64,000 nucleotides of DNA. It comes from Fulvia fulva (taxonomy: Eukaryota; Ascomycota; Dothideomycetes; Mycosphaerellales; Mycosphaerellaceae). Positions within the stretch are counted from its first letter, which is position 1, and every line of letters begins with the position of its first letter. Location: NCBI RefSeq assembly GCF_020509005.1, contig NC_063021.1:186001-250000 (forward strand). Reading direction: 5' to 3'. Below the pieces are notes generated by a model. The model ran no database searches, was not told where the DNA came from, and saw nothing but the letters and a program-made list of their open reading frames with translations. The translations under genes were made by a program, and so were the position numbers. This document shows, piece after piece, positions 47,161 through 59,184 of the stretch.

Positions 47161-47664
47161 TTTTAAGTTAAGGGACAGGTTAGCTACCCTTAGGTAAAAG
47201 GATATATTCGGTCGTAGGCGATCGGATCGAAGTGGGATAAACCGAACGCGAGGTTGATAGCGGAGAGGATAGCTATCCGCCGGGAAGAGGAGGAAAGTCG
47301 GTCGGTAAGGATCGTATTAGTACTAAGACACTATAGCGTAACTCTCTTAGTAGAGGGGGTTTCTAAGACACTACGGCTCTCTTAGAATGAACAGTTAGTC
47401 GATACGAACGCGATGTCCGGAGAGCGACTCTTCTTAGTAAGCTCGCCTACTTGTCTAAGGTATTAGTATAGGCTCCCTAACTCGGAGTCTAATAGTACCT
47501 TACTAGGCTCTTTTACGTCTTATATATACCTATAGTACGGCTATAGCTTCCTATATAATGCGGGTGCGGCCTCTAGTCTGCCTTCCTTTTGTTCTAAAGA
47601 GGAATAACTCTAATACGACTTTGTCGAGAGTAAAACACCGAGTTACTAACCCGGGCTTATAACC

Positions 47665-47898
47665 TATTAAATAGGTACGAGTTACGTAGTAGTAGAAGAC
47701 GGCGGATTATATAAAAGACGAAGAAGGACCTAATAGGATAGCGTGTATCTATATATAGTATCGCCGGTGTTAGTATAGGTAGATACTAGGTGTCCGGATG
47801 TTTACTAGCCTATAGGCTAGCAAACCCTAGTCACGTGATCTAGTCACATGACATACCCACACCTATATACCTGGCCTACGGCCTATATATTTTCAACA
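47665..47898 (-). repeat. copia-1 copy 3, 5' LTR (234 bp)
   Basis: It starts TATTAAATAGG and ends TTTTCAACA. It is preceded by the primer-binding site CCGGGCTTATAACC (47651-47664). Confidence 0.85.
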
Positions 47899-47903
47899 AT
47901 ATA

Positions 47904-48138
47904 TATTAAATAGGTACGGGTAGATAGTAGCGGAGTAGAGTAAGAGATCAATCTTTAACCGACTAATAGTACGAGTATATAGCAATATATTAGGAACGAA
48001 TATATCAATTATATTAGATGTCTATCTAAGCTAAAAGGGAGAGAAGGTATCTCCCTATAAGCTAAGTCATCGTAGATGCCTTAGGCTACTAGATTACTTC
48101 CTAATTATTAACTCCCTTTAAGATACTATATCTTAATA
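47904..48138 (-). repeat. Solo LTR of copia-3 with target-site duplication
   Basis: It is a 235-bp LTR matching 2625-2859 and 30941-31175. It is flanked on both sides by ATATA (47899-47903 and 48139-48143), with no internal copia-3 sequence next to it. This is the usual product of recombination between the two LTRs of one insertion. Confidence 0.8.
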
Positions 48139-48143
48139 ATATA

Positions 48144-51100
48144 GATGTTTAACCCGAAAGAAAATCCTAATAAGCAAGTCGCGCGAGACCTACTATCCGC
48201 GTATATACTAAAGGTTTTCGGTATAAGAGCAAAGCTAGTACTAGGAGGTAGCGCGGCGATATTAGTAGATACTAATACTTAAGAAAATATAGATAGATAG
48301 GAGGAGCCCCGGGGTGACTATACCTAGCGGCAACTTAACGCCTCTACTATATTAGCTAACGACTATTAACGTTTTATAAACGGTAAGGACAAAGACTAGG
48401 ATCCTATCCCTTTGTTACTGGTAGAGTTTAGGGAAATAGCTAGGCTGTTAAGCCGTAAGGAAGTAGATAAGGTCCTACCGCGACGGCCTAGCGTAGACTA
48501 TAAGATCAAGCTAAAGAATAGTTAGACACCGCTATTCCGAAGACTATACTCCTTCTCTATATAAGAGAACGAGGTGATTAAGAAGTAGATCGACTACTAA
48601 CTTAAGAAAGGTTTTATTTAGAGAAGTGTATCACTAGTAGTAGCACCTGTTCTAATAGTTAAAAAGCCGGGTAGAGGGCTACAAGTATACGTAGACTATA
48701 GAGCTCTAAACGCGCTTACGACGAAGAGTCGCTACCCTATTCTAATATTTTAAGAGACCTTAGATCGTATTACTAGCGCGTAATAGTTTACTAAACTAGA
48801 TGTTATCGCTACGTTCAATCGTATCCGTATTATAGTAGGAGACGAGTAGGAAACGGCCTTTACTACTAGATATAGGCAGTTTAAGTACGTAGTTATACCT
48901 TTTAGACTATATAATATACTAGGAACGTTTTAGTTATTTATAAACGATATACTAAGGGAGTTTCTAGATGACTTCGTGTTATATTACCTTAATAACGTAC
49001 TTGTCTTTAGTAAGACAAGAGAAGAGTATATCTAATATGTCCTAAAGGTTCTACGAAAGCTAGATACCGCCGGGCTCTAGTTAGATATTAACAAATACGA
49101 GTTCTTTAGATACGAGACTACTTATCTAGGTGTTATTATCACAAATGAGGGTATTAAGATAGACCTAGCTAAGATTAAATGCGTTAAGAATTGGCCTATA
49201 CCCGCGAATATTACCGACATCTTGTCGTTTATAGGGATTACTATCTTCTACCGTAGGTTTATTAAGGATTTTAGTAAGATCTACTTGCCTATAACGAAGC
49301 TTACGAGGAAGAATGTCCTATAGGACTAGTCTCTAGCGTATTAATAGGCGTTCGAGGCATTAAAGTCAGCATTTATCAATACGCCTACCTTAAAACACTT
49401 CTACCTAGGGCGAGAGACTATTCTAGAAACAGATGCCTTAGATTACGTAATAGTAGTAGTACTCTTATAACGTAACGAGCGAGGAGTATTATATCCTATT
49501 GCTTATATATCTAAGAAGATAGATCCCTAGTAATATAACTACGATATCTACGATAAGGAGCTCCTAGCTATTATATAAGCTTTCGAGGAATAGCGACCGG
49601 AGCTAACTATTAACGAATACGGTACCGACGATTATAAGAATCTACTAGACCCGGAATCTAAGGACAAGCCAACGCTTATATACTCCGATTATAAGAACCT
49701 CGAATAGTTTATAAGTACGAAGCAATTGAACCGTAGACAAGCTCGCTAGGCCGAGTTTCTCTCGTAGTTCTTCTTTAAGATCGTCTATAGGCTAGGAGTT
49801 TAAGGTACTAAGCTAGATAGCTTAACCCGAAGTTTATAGGACTTGCCGAAGCCTAGAGACCTAGATGACCTACGAAACTAATAGTAGTATTAGGTATTAC
49901 TAGGCCTAGATCGTATCCTGAACCTATAATCTACTAGAGTGTTATCGGTATATAATAATAACGTTATAACCCCGCTTACGACCGCTATTCGAGGACTCTA
50001 TACGTAACTAGAGGCTAAGGAAGCCGTTTAATAGCTAGGACGAGATGATCTATATACATTACTAAGGAAGTACCGTATCGATAACCGTTATATAGTCCTA
50101 GTCGGAGGTATAATATATATTAAGAATGTATATAACTAGTAGTTATAGCCTATTCGTTCCTCTAGAGTTAGAAGACAATCTAGATAAAGGTATAATCCTA
50201 GTACGTACTCGTATCATATAGGCTTTCTACGACTATATAGTAGCTAGTTACTTAGGGGACGAGAAGACGTATAAATTAGTAGCTCGTAACTATACCTAGC
50301 TAGGTATCGCACGATTTATTAAGAGCTATATACGTGCCTACCGCGCTTACCGTACGAATAAGAACACTAACATCTAGTACCTAGGGCTATTAAGACCGCT
50401 ACTAGTACTATTTAGCGCTTATTAGGATATCTCTATTAACTTTATAGTCAAACTACCGAAGGGAATAAGCGTAGTCGACGGACAAACGTACGAGAATATT
50501 ATAACCGTTATATACCGCTTAACTAAGGAGCGATATATTATTCCTATTACCTTAATAATAGTAGAGTATTACGTACTAGTATTCCTTAAGTACGTATTTA
50601 GTAGACATAGGCTCCCGAAGTCTATTGTCTCGGATCGTAGTACGTAATAGGTTTCCGTATTCTAGCGTAGGATATACGCGCTACTTAGTATTAGTCGAAA
50701 GCTATCTTCGTCGTTCTACCTAGAAATAGATAGAAAGTCGGAGAACACGAACAAAGTAATAGAGCAATACCTACGTATCTTTATTAACTATACCTAGGAC
50801 GACTAGCTAGATTAGACTCTATTAGCTAAGTTTATAGTAAATGATATAGTGTCCGTAATAATAGGCGTCTTACCGTTCTATACTAATACTAGGCGTAATC
50901 TAAGGTTCCCTAAGTTCGACTTAGACTTACCTATACTACTAATGCTATATAAATAGCGACTAGACGCCGAGTCCGCGGACAAGTTTACGGCTAAGATATA
51001 AGAGATATACTAATCCTTACGATAGTAGATAGCCTTAGTATAAGTAGTCTAAGCTAAGTACGTAAACTAGACGCGTATACCTATACTATAGTACGCCGAA

Positions 51101-51600
51101 GGCGACGAAGTATAGGTAAGCACTAAGAACTAGACGATAGAGAGACCTTCTCGTAAGATAGACGTAAAGTAGTCTAGACCGTACGTAATTACGGAGGTAC
51201 TACTAGGCAATACTTATAAAGTAGAGCTCCTACCTACTTTAAATATCGACAATTGCTTCTACCTATACCTTCTTATACTAGTTCATCCGCCGGTTATAGG
51301 ATAGACACAACCCGTACTACTACCGATCCGAATTGTCGACGACGAACAATACGAAACCGATCCCGCCGAACCCGATTAATAGGAAGTTAAGCAAATTCTA
51401 GACTATAAGAAGAGATAGCCGCGAGGACTAATACCGGTAGGAGGTAAGCAGCTATATTAGGAAAACTTAGTGAAATATATTAGATATAATAAGCTATTCT
51501 ATAAAGCTACGGACTAGGTGATCGAGACCGCCGCCGCCTCCGTAGCCGACTTTTACTATAACTACCCGAGAGCGACTAAGCCACCTAGTTTTTAACTACC
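48144..51600 (+). pseudogene. Gypsy-2 (chromovirus) pol, RIPped
   Basis: Reading through TAG gives a Ty3/gypsy pol. A protease/linker region precedes 48430. Reverse transcriptase is at about 48560-49080 ([12 protein letters not shown] near 48640, YVDYRALNA near 48695). The catalytic block near 48985-49005 reads YYLNNVLVF, both Asp residues having become Asn. RNase H is at about 49380-49560 (ETDALDYV), integrase at about 50430-51000 (a DFIVKLPKG block near 50440), then a GPY/F-like module, and a chromodomain-like end at about 51380-51560. It is inactive. Gag and the 5' LTR are not seen. Confidence 0.85.
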
Positions 51601-51822
51601 TATAGACTAGATACCGAATAAGAATGCTATAGGTATACGTATAGCGCGCTAACTAGTAAAAGTAGTAATGACTCTAATACCGGTAGAACGAGGCCTCCGG
51701 GCTTATAAGAAAGAGAGCGATACGTATAGTCCAATAGATAATAAGGTGTTTACGAAGGTAATAGGAGATGTAATAGATACGAACGATATAAGAGGAGAGG
51801 AGAGTACTCCGGAGCGTACTCT

Positions 51823-52079
51823 AAGAGGGGGGGGGTAGTATTACCGTACCGGCGTATATTTACTTAAACCCGCGGGTACGTACCTAGACCTCGCGCCCGC
51901 TGACTAATCCGACTCGCGGCTTAGCGCCCGTATATAACTCTCGCGCCCTCCGCGCCTCCCTTAGATAGAACATCTATTCGACTTATACCTTACCCGACTA
52001 CGTACTTATACCTACTTATAACACGTAGCTATACCTTTAGTACCCCTAGTACTATTTATAACTACGAGAACGGTACGGT
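51823..52079 (+). repeat. Gypsy-2 polypurine tract and start of the 3' LTR
   Basis: AAGAGGGGGGGGGG (about 51822-51835) precedes TAGTATTACCGTACC, the mutated LTR start, matching the junctions at 33389 and 10005. The outer end of the LTR cannot be fixed because no second copy of this end is in the window. Confidence 0.6.
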
Positions 52080-53980
52080 TACTATCCTCTTAAGTAGTTA
52101 GCGATACTACGCTATTAGTAGGTTTATCGCTGATATTTATACCCCTACTAATAGTACTAATAAAGTGCGCATTACGTATCTTTTTAGTAACCTTCGGTAG
52201 TACTAGGCCCTCTTTTATAGGCTATTAGTAAATGATAGGTAACTTAAGTAGTATAACTCTCTTAAAGAAAGGGATTATACTAGTAGAGCGGTATAGGTCT
52301 ATTAATTTAGTATCGTTATACTATATTGAATTACTACGTCTATACTACTAGAGTCCGGCTATTTCTATATATATATAAGAGATAACGTTTATATAAGAGC
52401 CTAGGTAGTAAGCTATATCTAGTAAGGTGAATAAATGGCCCCTAATTAATATATAAACACGCCCTAATGCTATAATTAGAAAGGTAGTTATTCTTGCCTA
52501 GATTTCTAAGGTAGTAAGGCGCTCTATAATAAACTCTATACCCTCCTAGCTATAATAATTGATTATATAAGTGTCTAAACAGTTATTATACACCTAGTAA
52601 TCCCTAAAGTTAACGCTCAACTTACTAATTAAGCTAGAAAGAACAGTAAGGCTAATAAAGCCCTTATTGCTTAGTAATACCTTCTTCGTATTAGTAATAG
52701 CCTTGTTACGTTCCTAGTCCTTACGATTGTTACGATTTAATACGCTAAGTAGACGCTCGCCGTCGTCGCTTAAGTAGTAGTTAATAAAGTTCCTCTAGTA
52801 CTTCTTCTACTACTCTAAGCGCTAATCCTTTACTAGGCGCTTATTAGGGTTGATCATATAGTATAAGAATAGGCCCTTATAATAGGTGTCCTTAGGCTCG
52901 CCGGTAATATTCTAGTAGCCGCTTAGCCTATTATTATCCTTATCTTTGTTCTTATTGCCGCGGCTACTACTACGACCCTTATTACTACGGCTATTACTAC
53001 GGTTATTACTACGGCTACTACTACGGTTACCCTCCTTTTAACTAGTACCTATAGATACTGTTTCATCCTCTACTAATGTTTCTCCGGAGAAGGTTATAAA
53101 GACTAATCGAACGTTAGTTATTACTAGTACGGTATCGCGTATCTATTCGAGGTAACGCTTAGTAAGCTTTTATAGTAACATTTTGTTCCGCTTCTACTCG
53201 TTATATAGAGAAGTACCGTAGGCTAGAGCCTACTTCTACTAAATAGTAAGTAGGAAGTGTCTACTAAGGTCGTCGTACTCGGCGTAGTTATACTTAAGTA
53301 TCTTAGTCTATAAAACTAACTAGTCTAAGTACTAGTTATTAGTTCTACGTACGCTAGCCTTCTAACGCCTAGATAGCTTAAGCGTAAGCTACCGCTTACG
53401 TAGTATATTATCTAGACTATACAAATTCTTAAGAGCCTAGTATTTCGCTCTAAGGGTATTCTAGCCGTATATTAGCTCTTACCCTAGCTCTATTGTCGTA
53501 CGGATAAGGTAGGTAATAAGCTTTAATTACGTAATAGTAAAGATGTTGTATATCCGTTACTTTCGGTCTACGTCTATTTATCGTAGCTTAATAAGGTCTC
53601 TTAATATAGCGTCTCCTACCGTATACGCTTATTAGATTTCCTTAAACATTAAGTAAGTAGGCTCTATTAGCTCGTTACTTAGTTAGTAAGGATCTATATA
53701 CTTCTAGATATTTAAAGACTCTACGTAGAGCTCTAGCTAACGGTCAAACTTGTCCTATTAGTTATAGCTCTTTAGAACTACGGTACTCTAAGGTAGTACT
53801 AGTAGTTACCGGGGTCTCGGTAGTAGCTATAACTATAAAATAGATTATAGGCTAGTAAAAGTTCTACGCGGGTTTACTAGGCCTAGGGGGTACTACTATT
53901 CTAGTTATAGCAGTAGTGCTATTACGATATAAACTCTACTTTAGGGCTTCCTTATCGTAGTAAATATTAGTAAGCGATAA
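52080..53980 (-). pseudogene. copia-4 gag and protease region, RIPped
   Basis: On the minus strand from about 53980 there is a UBN2-like gag (DKFDRQLELYVESLN near 53720, MFKEIQQAYT near 53640). A run of Arg, Ser and Asn codons follows (about 53030-52950), and after it a segment NNCLDTYIIN near 52600-52570 that fits a copia protease with former D-x-C-A-D-T-H. The frame ends at about 52080, with no integrase or reverse transcriptase. Stops are mostly TAG. It is a fourth copia family, 5' part only. Confidence 0.55.
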
Positions 53981-54210
53981 CCGGGCTTATAACTATTACG
54001 TTAGAAGTATAGGAAGTAATTGTACGTACTTATATAGGGTGTTTTCAAAGTAGGTTATGTATTATATATGTCTATCTAGAATAGACAAGTGTTGCTCTTA
54101 AAGAGGCTATAGGTAACTAATTAGTTACCTAATTCTTAGCGTGCGTGGCCTTAAGTTTTAATGATAGGATGTTACTTATATATACGCTCGGATCGCGACA
54201 CTACTATCTA
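53981..54210 (-). repeat. copia-4 primer-binding site and 5' LTR
   Basis: CCGGGCTTATAAC (53981-53993) is the same type of primer-binding site as in copia-1 and copia-3. It is followed by TATTACGTTAG, the mutated LTR start. The LTR runs to at least 54210, where a Fot derivative has inserted at TA. Its outer end is not certain. Confidence 0.55.
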
Positions 54211-54212
54211 TA

Positions 54213-55345
54213 ACGTGCTTTACTACCGAGCGGGCTGTACTACTAAGCGGGCTACTTTTGCTAAGAACTATACTACTTCTACTTTAATTACGACGGTATC
54301 TTAATACGACGACATCCTATAGAACCGTTACTAGGAGAATAATTCCTCTTTAGATTCTTCGCTATATAGCGAGTCTACTTAATAGGTACGTACGTTATGC
54401 CCTGACTCGCTATATCGCTTATAGCGTCGTAGCCTTAGTACTAGCCGAACACTATCTAGCGACTCTCTACTCACTTCCTACCTCCTAGTATCCTCTAGAG
54501 GTATTAATTACGACGCCTTATCGAAGGTTAGAGACCCTCTAGACTGAATGTACTTGCGCTTTCGTGCTTTCCGCTATATAAGGGCCTCGTTAGACTTACG
54601 TAGCTTACTAATCTCGCTTTATATAAGAGCTATCTAATACGCTATCTCTCTACTCCCTCTCTATTGCCCTATTAAACGACCTTCCTCTTTCTACTACGCC
54701 TTTCTAAATCCGTAACGACGCTCTAAGACGTAATGATACCTATTATGAACCCTGTCTCGTCGAAGTTATAGGTGTCCTAGTTAAGGATGCTATACTTCTC
54801 CTTTATATTACGTATAAGTAAGAACTACTTCTCGATAACGTCTAGATCTTCTATTAGGGCTCGCTAACGATCGTATCTACGTGTTATACAAACCTTTAGC
54901 TCACGATGCTGCCTAATAAACCTGTCTGTCCAATTGAGACTAGCGGGCTTAAGACCCTTCTCTTATAGCAATAAATTGGCCATTACTCGTACACTAGCCT
55001 TTAATAGCGGGAAACCTCTAAGATCTAGCTCGAGTATGTACTTAAGTATCACCCTCTCTTCTAGCTCTATAAGCTTCTTCGAATTAGGCTCGTAGTCACC
55101 CCGAGGAGGTCGTCTATTCAATCGATACCCTAGTATAGTTCGAGACGCGTCGTATACCTTTATAGCAAGTCGATTCGTGATTGTCGCGTCGCGTTTCGTA
55201 GCCTAGACAGCTAAGGTCAGTTTGGCCTCGTTTGAAGACAATATACGCTATAATAGTGGTTGTATAGCTATATCTATAGAAGTAGTACAGTTCTTAGCAA
55301 AAGTGGCCCGCTCGGTAGTGTAGCCCGCTCGGTAGTGAAGCACGT
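54213..55345 (-). mobile_element. Internally deleted Fot1/pogo transposon, copy 3 (1133 bp), lightly RIPped
   Basis: It is flanked by TA at 54211-54212 and 55346-55347. It has the same 1133 bp and the same internal fusion as copies 1 and 2. It retains more CpA and TpG than they do (for example GTGAAGCACGTT at its right end), so it is probably the most recent. It forms the left border of the genic island. Confidence 0.87.
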
Positions 55346-55662
55346 TATTGCTAAGGCGGAGCACTACCTACTATATACGCAATCTATATTCACCTTCGTA
55401 CGCTATATATATACTTCTAAGGCAACGCAATTAGTATTCGAATGCCTGTAATTATCGCTCGGCAGCCCCTACACTTAGCCGCCTATCGTGGCCCTACGCA
55501 AGCTCCGGGACGACGGCGACTTCGTTTCGGGTGCCTTCGCTCAATAAAGTAAACACTCGTCAAGACACAGCATGCGACTGCTCATCCGGAGCTGGCTTCA
55601 CAGCTATTGTGGCAATAGAGGGTATAACAGTAGGAAACGCGTCGAACCAGCATTACAACTCC
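55346..55662. other. Transition from RIPped DNA to the genic island; 3' flank of the transporter gene
   Basis: Up to about 55450 the composition is RIP-like. After that it is normal, with frequent CA and TG. No gene is seen. The stretch should contain the 3' untranslated region and terminator of the transporter. An AATAAA-type signal on the minus strand is not evident. Confidence 0.5.
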
Positions 55663-57602
55663 TCAAGCCATCTTCGTAATCTCAGAGTGCTCCGCTGCCA
55701 GCCCATCCTTATGCTGCGACACCACACTCCCATCCAGCGTCTCGCCAAAGACATCGACCTCCGTAGAAGCGAACTTGCGCGCAGACACCCTGCGCTCGAA
55801 TAACAGATCCATTTCCGCGAAAGTCCTGCCCTTCGGCTCTGGTACACGGAAGTATGTATAAATACAGCATAAGAAGGCCAGCCCGGCCCAGAAGAACCCA
55901 GCGAACGAGCCCCAGTCCCAAGCTGTCGGGTTGATCATGTAAGGCGTAATAGTCGAGCAAATGATAGCAGCGACGATGTAGAGGTTGCGACCTAGCACTA
56001 CCGTCTTGATCTGCAGGCGACGGGAGGAGATCTCGGCCACGAGGGAGTAGCATACTGTCCCGACAGTGAGCTGGTAGGTGAGAGCCCAGATGATCATGAT
56101 GCTTCCAGTCGCGAGTCCAGCAGTGTCTCTATCGTCGACAAGGCCCATGAATCCGATGATGAGCAGGAGAAGGGTAAGACCGCACAGACCGTATAGGTAC
56201 AGCGTCCGGCGACCGAAACCGAGAGACATGAGGCCCCAGGCCCCGAAGACACCGACCATGTTGATAGCGTACTGGCCCATGGCGAAGTCGTAGGAGTTTT
56301 CGGGACTGACGCCGGCTTGTTGGAGGAAGTATGTTGAGTAGTTGGAGAAGGAGTTGCCTGCGAGATTCTGGATCGCCCAGCACATACAGACGATTTCTGT
56401 GCGGCGGAGATCGGCGCCTTTGAAGCAATCGAGGTAGGATGCGCCGGAGGTGGTGGACATTTCGAGTTGGGTCGTGTGTGCCATCATGGCGATGGTTTCG
56501 TCTGCGTTGAAGTCGGTCTCGCGGTTCGTGGATGTGAGACGTAGGAGAGACTTCTTTGCGTCCTCAAGGCGTCCCTTTCTGACGAGCCACCTGTGGTTGT
56601 TAGAAACATTCAATGAATGCCATCAGTGTCTAACATACCATGGGCTTTCCGGAGCGAAGGCAACTCCAATGATGAGAGGTACAGGCCACATCCACTGCAG
56701 GGCGTATGGGATGCGGTAAGCCCATTGATCTGTGCGATTGAACTGGGACCGGATGACGCCAATTGCGATCAATTGGCCCAGTCCCCAACAGCAGTTGACA
56801 TAAGTGGTCAGGTATCCTCGCAGTGCGATCGGGCATACTTCCGAAGCGTAGGTGATGGTGATGGTCTGGAACACTCCCCATGGCATGCCTGGTCGAAGGT
56901 CAGTGTCTATCGTCCTACAAAGACGGCGTGGAATGCATCGCTCCATACTGACCGCACAAGATCTCGCCAATCAGGAGTGTCTCAATGTTTGGCGCAGTGA
57001 AGAAGATTGTAATGAACGCAATGATGAGTGCAAGACACGTCATCACGGTCTTGCGGTATCCAAATCGTTCAGATGCCCCTGCAGAAAAGGGTCAGTTTAT
57101 GTACTCATGAGTCAGTCCTGGGATAAATGCGCACATCCATTGATAAAGAGACCAATGAACTGGCCCACAAGAGCACCATTCGAAAGCCCAGCTTGCCACG
57201 GCGCCGACACCTTCGCACAAACATCAGCATCCAATCCACCTGACCAAATGTCTCGCCACCCACCTGATAAGGCGTCTCCGGATCCCCCGTCGGCTCGCCA
57301 TACTTCTCATTAAACGGCGCAAAGCCATAAAAGTTATTGACCAAAGCGAGCTGATACCCCTCCATCGCAATACAGGTAGAGATCAAAACACTCCACGCAA
57401 TCGCCTTGGGATAAAGTCTGACACCCTGGAGAAGTGTCATCTTCTGCTCCTCATCGGAGGCCTTCTTCGCATCGAGGACAGTCTGCCGTTTCGATTCCGT
57501 CATGTTAAGATCGTCGCCGTGGGACAGGTGGAGAGGACGTCCAGCTGCCTCGACTTCTGCTTTCTTCTCGCGGATGACGGAGGCCTGGCGGGGGTCTGCC
57601 AT
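55663..57602 (-). CDS. Major-facilitator sugar transporter, probably alpha-glucoside:H+ symporter
   Basis: Five exons on the minus strand: 57602-57264, 57210-57135, 57078-56953, 56888-56639 and 56590-55663. All introns are GT..AG, of 53, 56, 64 and 48 bp, and together the exons encode 572 residues. The protein has the sugar-porter layout of about 12 membrane segments with cytoplasmic ends. Signatures are NGWASERFGYRKT in the loop between segments 2 and 3, PESPWWLVRKGR after segment 6 (residues about 260-271), GRRT in the loop between segments 8 and 9 (about 390) and PEPKGRTFAEMD after segment 12 (514-525). RRTEIVCMCWAIQ is typical of fungal maltose/alpha-glucoside permeases. Expected role: proton-coupled uptake of maltose-like sugars at the plasma membrane. 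The substrate is inferred from family resemblance only. It shows no RIP stop although transposons flank it. Confidence 0.92.
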
Positions 57603-57786
57603 GTTGACTGTCGTGGCTTTGGCAGCTTACAATACGCGAGGTGAAGTGAGGTCGAGAAACAACGAGAGCTCCAGAAAAGGTTGCAGAGCTTTTAGCATTC
57701 CACGCTAGGGTGCCACGAGACCGCTCGCGTACGCCACGAGGGTGCACGATGCCGATGCTAGGAAAGTAACCGCGCTTCAAGTACAT

Positions 57787-57804
57787 GGATGGAACAATCC
57801 ATCC
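57787..57804. promoter_or_regulatory. Perfect inverted repeat in the transporter promoter
   Basis: GGATGG-N6-CCATCC lies about 185 bp upstream of the ATG and overlaps a CCCCGC motif. Its position and symmetry suit a dimeric regulator, but the match is short and could be chance. Confidence 0.3.
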
Positions 57805-58384
57805 CCCGCTCTGCTGGCGGCATGACCATATCTGGTACCTGTGATTGGAGCAGCGGCATCTCATGGAATAAGTATGCACCCTAGCGCTAACATGTACTCC
57901 GCACTTCCCCAGATGGGGAAACGAGGCGGGCACAAGTACCTCCAGCACCGAGAGCAGAGGCCGATGGGACTTGGCTTGAGATGTGATTGGAGGAGAGAGA
58001 CTGGGCTAGATCTGAAGCAGAAAGCCGGAGCTGGGATTCGGGCTGGGTATAGCGATGGCAAGGCCGAGACTTCACGACAGTCGCCTACTATATGTACCTC
58101 TGGAAAAATTGTGCTGCGAGGCGGCGGAGCCAAGCCTCGTATCTGTGCGCCGAAGGCACTCTCACTGTCGCTGGCCTTCCTGTTGTTGACCGCACTGTCG
58201 TTGGCCTTACTATCGCCGCCCTTCGCATGTCGCTGCCTTTCGTTAAGCGTAGCGACCGAGCGCTAGCCACACCGGAGTACGAGCTTGCGAGTACGTAGGT
58301 AAGGCGTCAGCGAGGGAGTGAAGCTCTATACCAGCCCTCAACTAGCCTTGGCGCCCGCTCTGATTGGTCAACTTTCAAGTTTTA

Positions 58385-58398
58385 GGGTCACGTGACCC
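58385..58398. promoter_or_regulatory. 14-bp palindrome GGGTCACGTGACCC at the edge of the genic island
   Basis: It is a perfect palindrome with a CACGTG core, the binding motif of basic helix-loop-helix proteins. It lies just before composition switches back to RIP-like at about 58420. Copia-1 LTRs carry a related TCACGTGA motif. Confidence 0.4.
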
Positions 58399-58420
58399 AC
58401 TGCACTGTGCCTATTAGCGA

Positions 58421-58805
58421 ACTCGCAAATATATACTCGTCGCTAACGCCTATATCGTCGTATAATAAGTGCTATACGTCGGGTAGCGGTAGCGTAGATC
58501 GTACGCTACTTTATAGTCTAGAAGGGTTAGTAGAGAGCTCTACTCTACTACGCTTACCTTTAGAGGTTTATAACCGCTAATAGTACATTTTTCTAGTAAG
58601 GACGAAGATTATCTTACGAGATTTAGGATATATAACTAAGACTCCTATTTAAGTCTAGCGTTAAATTTCTAGAGCCTAAGATAGTATAGGCCTACTACGT
58701 TAATATACGACTTCTTATATAAATAACTCCCTATATCTCTACTACTAATACTACGTATTCGGTGTCCTAGAGTCTATATAATATATAAGTCTTCCCCGTA
58801 ACTTA
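58421..58805. other. RIPped spacer without a recognised element
   Basis: This is TpA-rich sequence between the genic island and the next Fot copy. Open stretches such as 58392-58580 are short and cross the composition boundary. No domain is seen. Confidence 0.5.
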
Positions 58806-58807
58806 TA

Positions 58808-59184
58808 ACGTACTTTACTACCGGGCGGGCTATACTACTAAGCGGGCTACTTTTGCTAAGAACTATACTACTTCTACTTTAATTACGACGGTATCTTAAT
58901 ACGACGACATCCTATAGAATCGTTACTAGGAGAATAATTCCTCTTTAGATTCTTCGCTATATAGCGAGTCTACTTAATAGGTACGTACGTTATGCCCCGA
59001 CTTGCTATATCGCTTATAGCGTCGTAGCCTTAGTACTAGCCGAACACTATCTAGCGACTCTCTACTCACTTCCTACCTCCTAGTATCCTCTAGAGGTATT
59101 AATTACGACGCCTTATCGGAGGTTAGAGACCCTCTAGACTGAATATACTTGCGCTTTCGTGCTTTCCGCTATATAAGGGCCTCG
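58808..59184 (-). mobile_element. Fot1/pogo deletion derivative, copy 4, left part
   Basis: It starts after TA (58806-58807) with ACGTACTTTACTACCGGGCG and follows copies 2 and 3 until GGGCCTCG at 59184. There a LINE-derived insert begins. The sequence resumes at 60772. Confidence 0.85.

Larger units (their letters stand above)
43343..47898 (-). mobile_element. copia-1, copy 3, partial, heavily RIPped
   Basis: It is colinear with copy 1 from within RNase H to the 5' LTR (47665-47898). The 3' LTR and the last part of RNase H are missing. About 0.57 kb of reverse transcriptase, including the catalytic block, is deleted at about 44112: sequence equivalent to 5490 joins directly to sequence equivalent to 6058. 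The right edge touches a solo copia-3 LTR. Confidence 0.85.
57603..58420 (-). promoter_or_regulatory. Upstream region of the transporter gene
   Basis: About 0.8 kb of normal-composition DNA before the start codon should hold the promoter. Visible sites are the inverted repeat GGATGGAACAATCCATCC at 57787-57804, and CCCCGC at 57804-57809, which fits the CreA/Mig1 carbon-repressor consensus on one strand. Several overlapping open frames here (for example 57505-57948 minus) lack any recognisable domain and look fortuitous. Confidence 0.45.

Noticed and set aside
52950..53035. Short tandem ACTACTACGGCT-like repeats resembling a microsatellite or CRISPR array
   Set aside because: They are codon repeats for Ser, Arg and Asn in the copia-4 gag linker, with no spacer structure.
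1..55345. A genetic code in which TAG encodes an amino acid, suggested by frames open apart from TAG
   Set aside because: The same TpA excess and CpA loss occur in LTRs and spacers, and the transporter gene and LTR-element genes use ordinary codons. RIP explains it better.
57505..57948. 147-codon open frame upstream of the transporter on the minus strand, and other frames at 57841-58298
   Set aside because: They overlap the transporter start and one another, with no recognisable domain. They look like chance frames in a GC-richer promoter.
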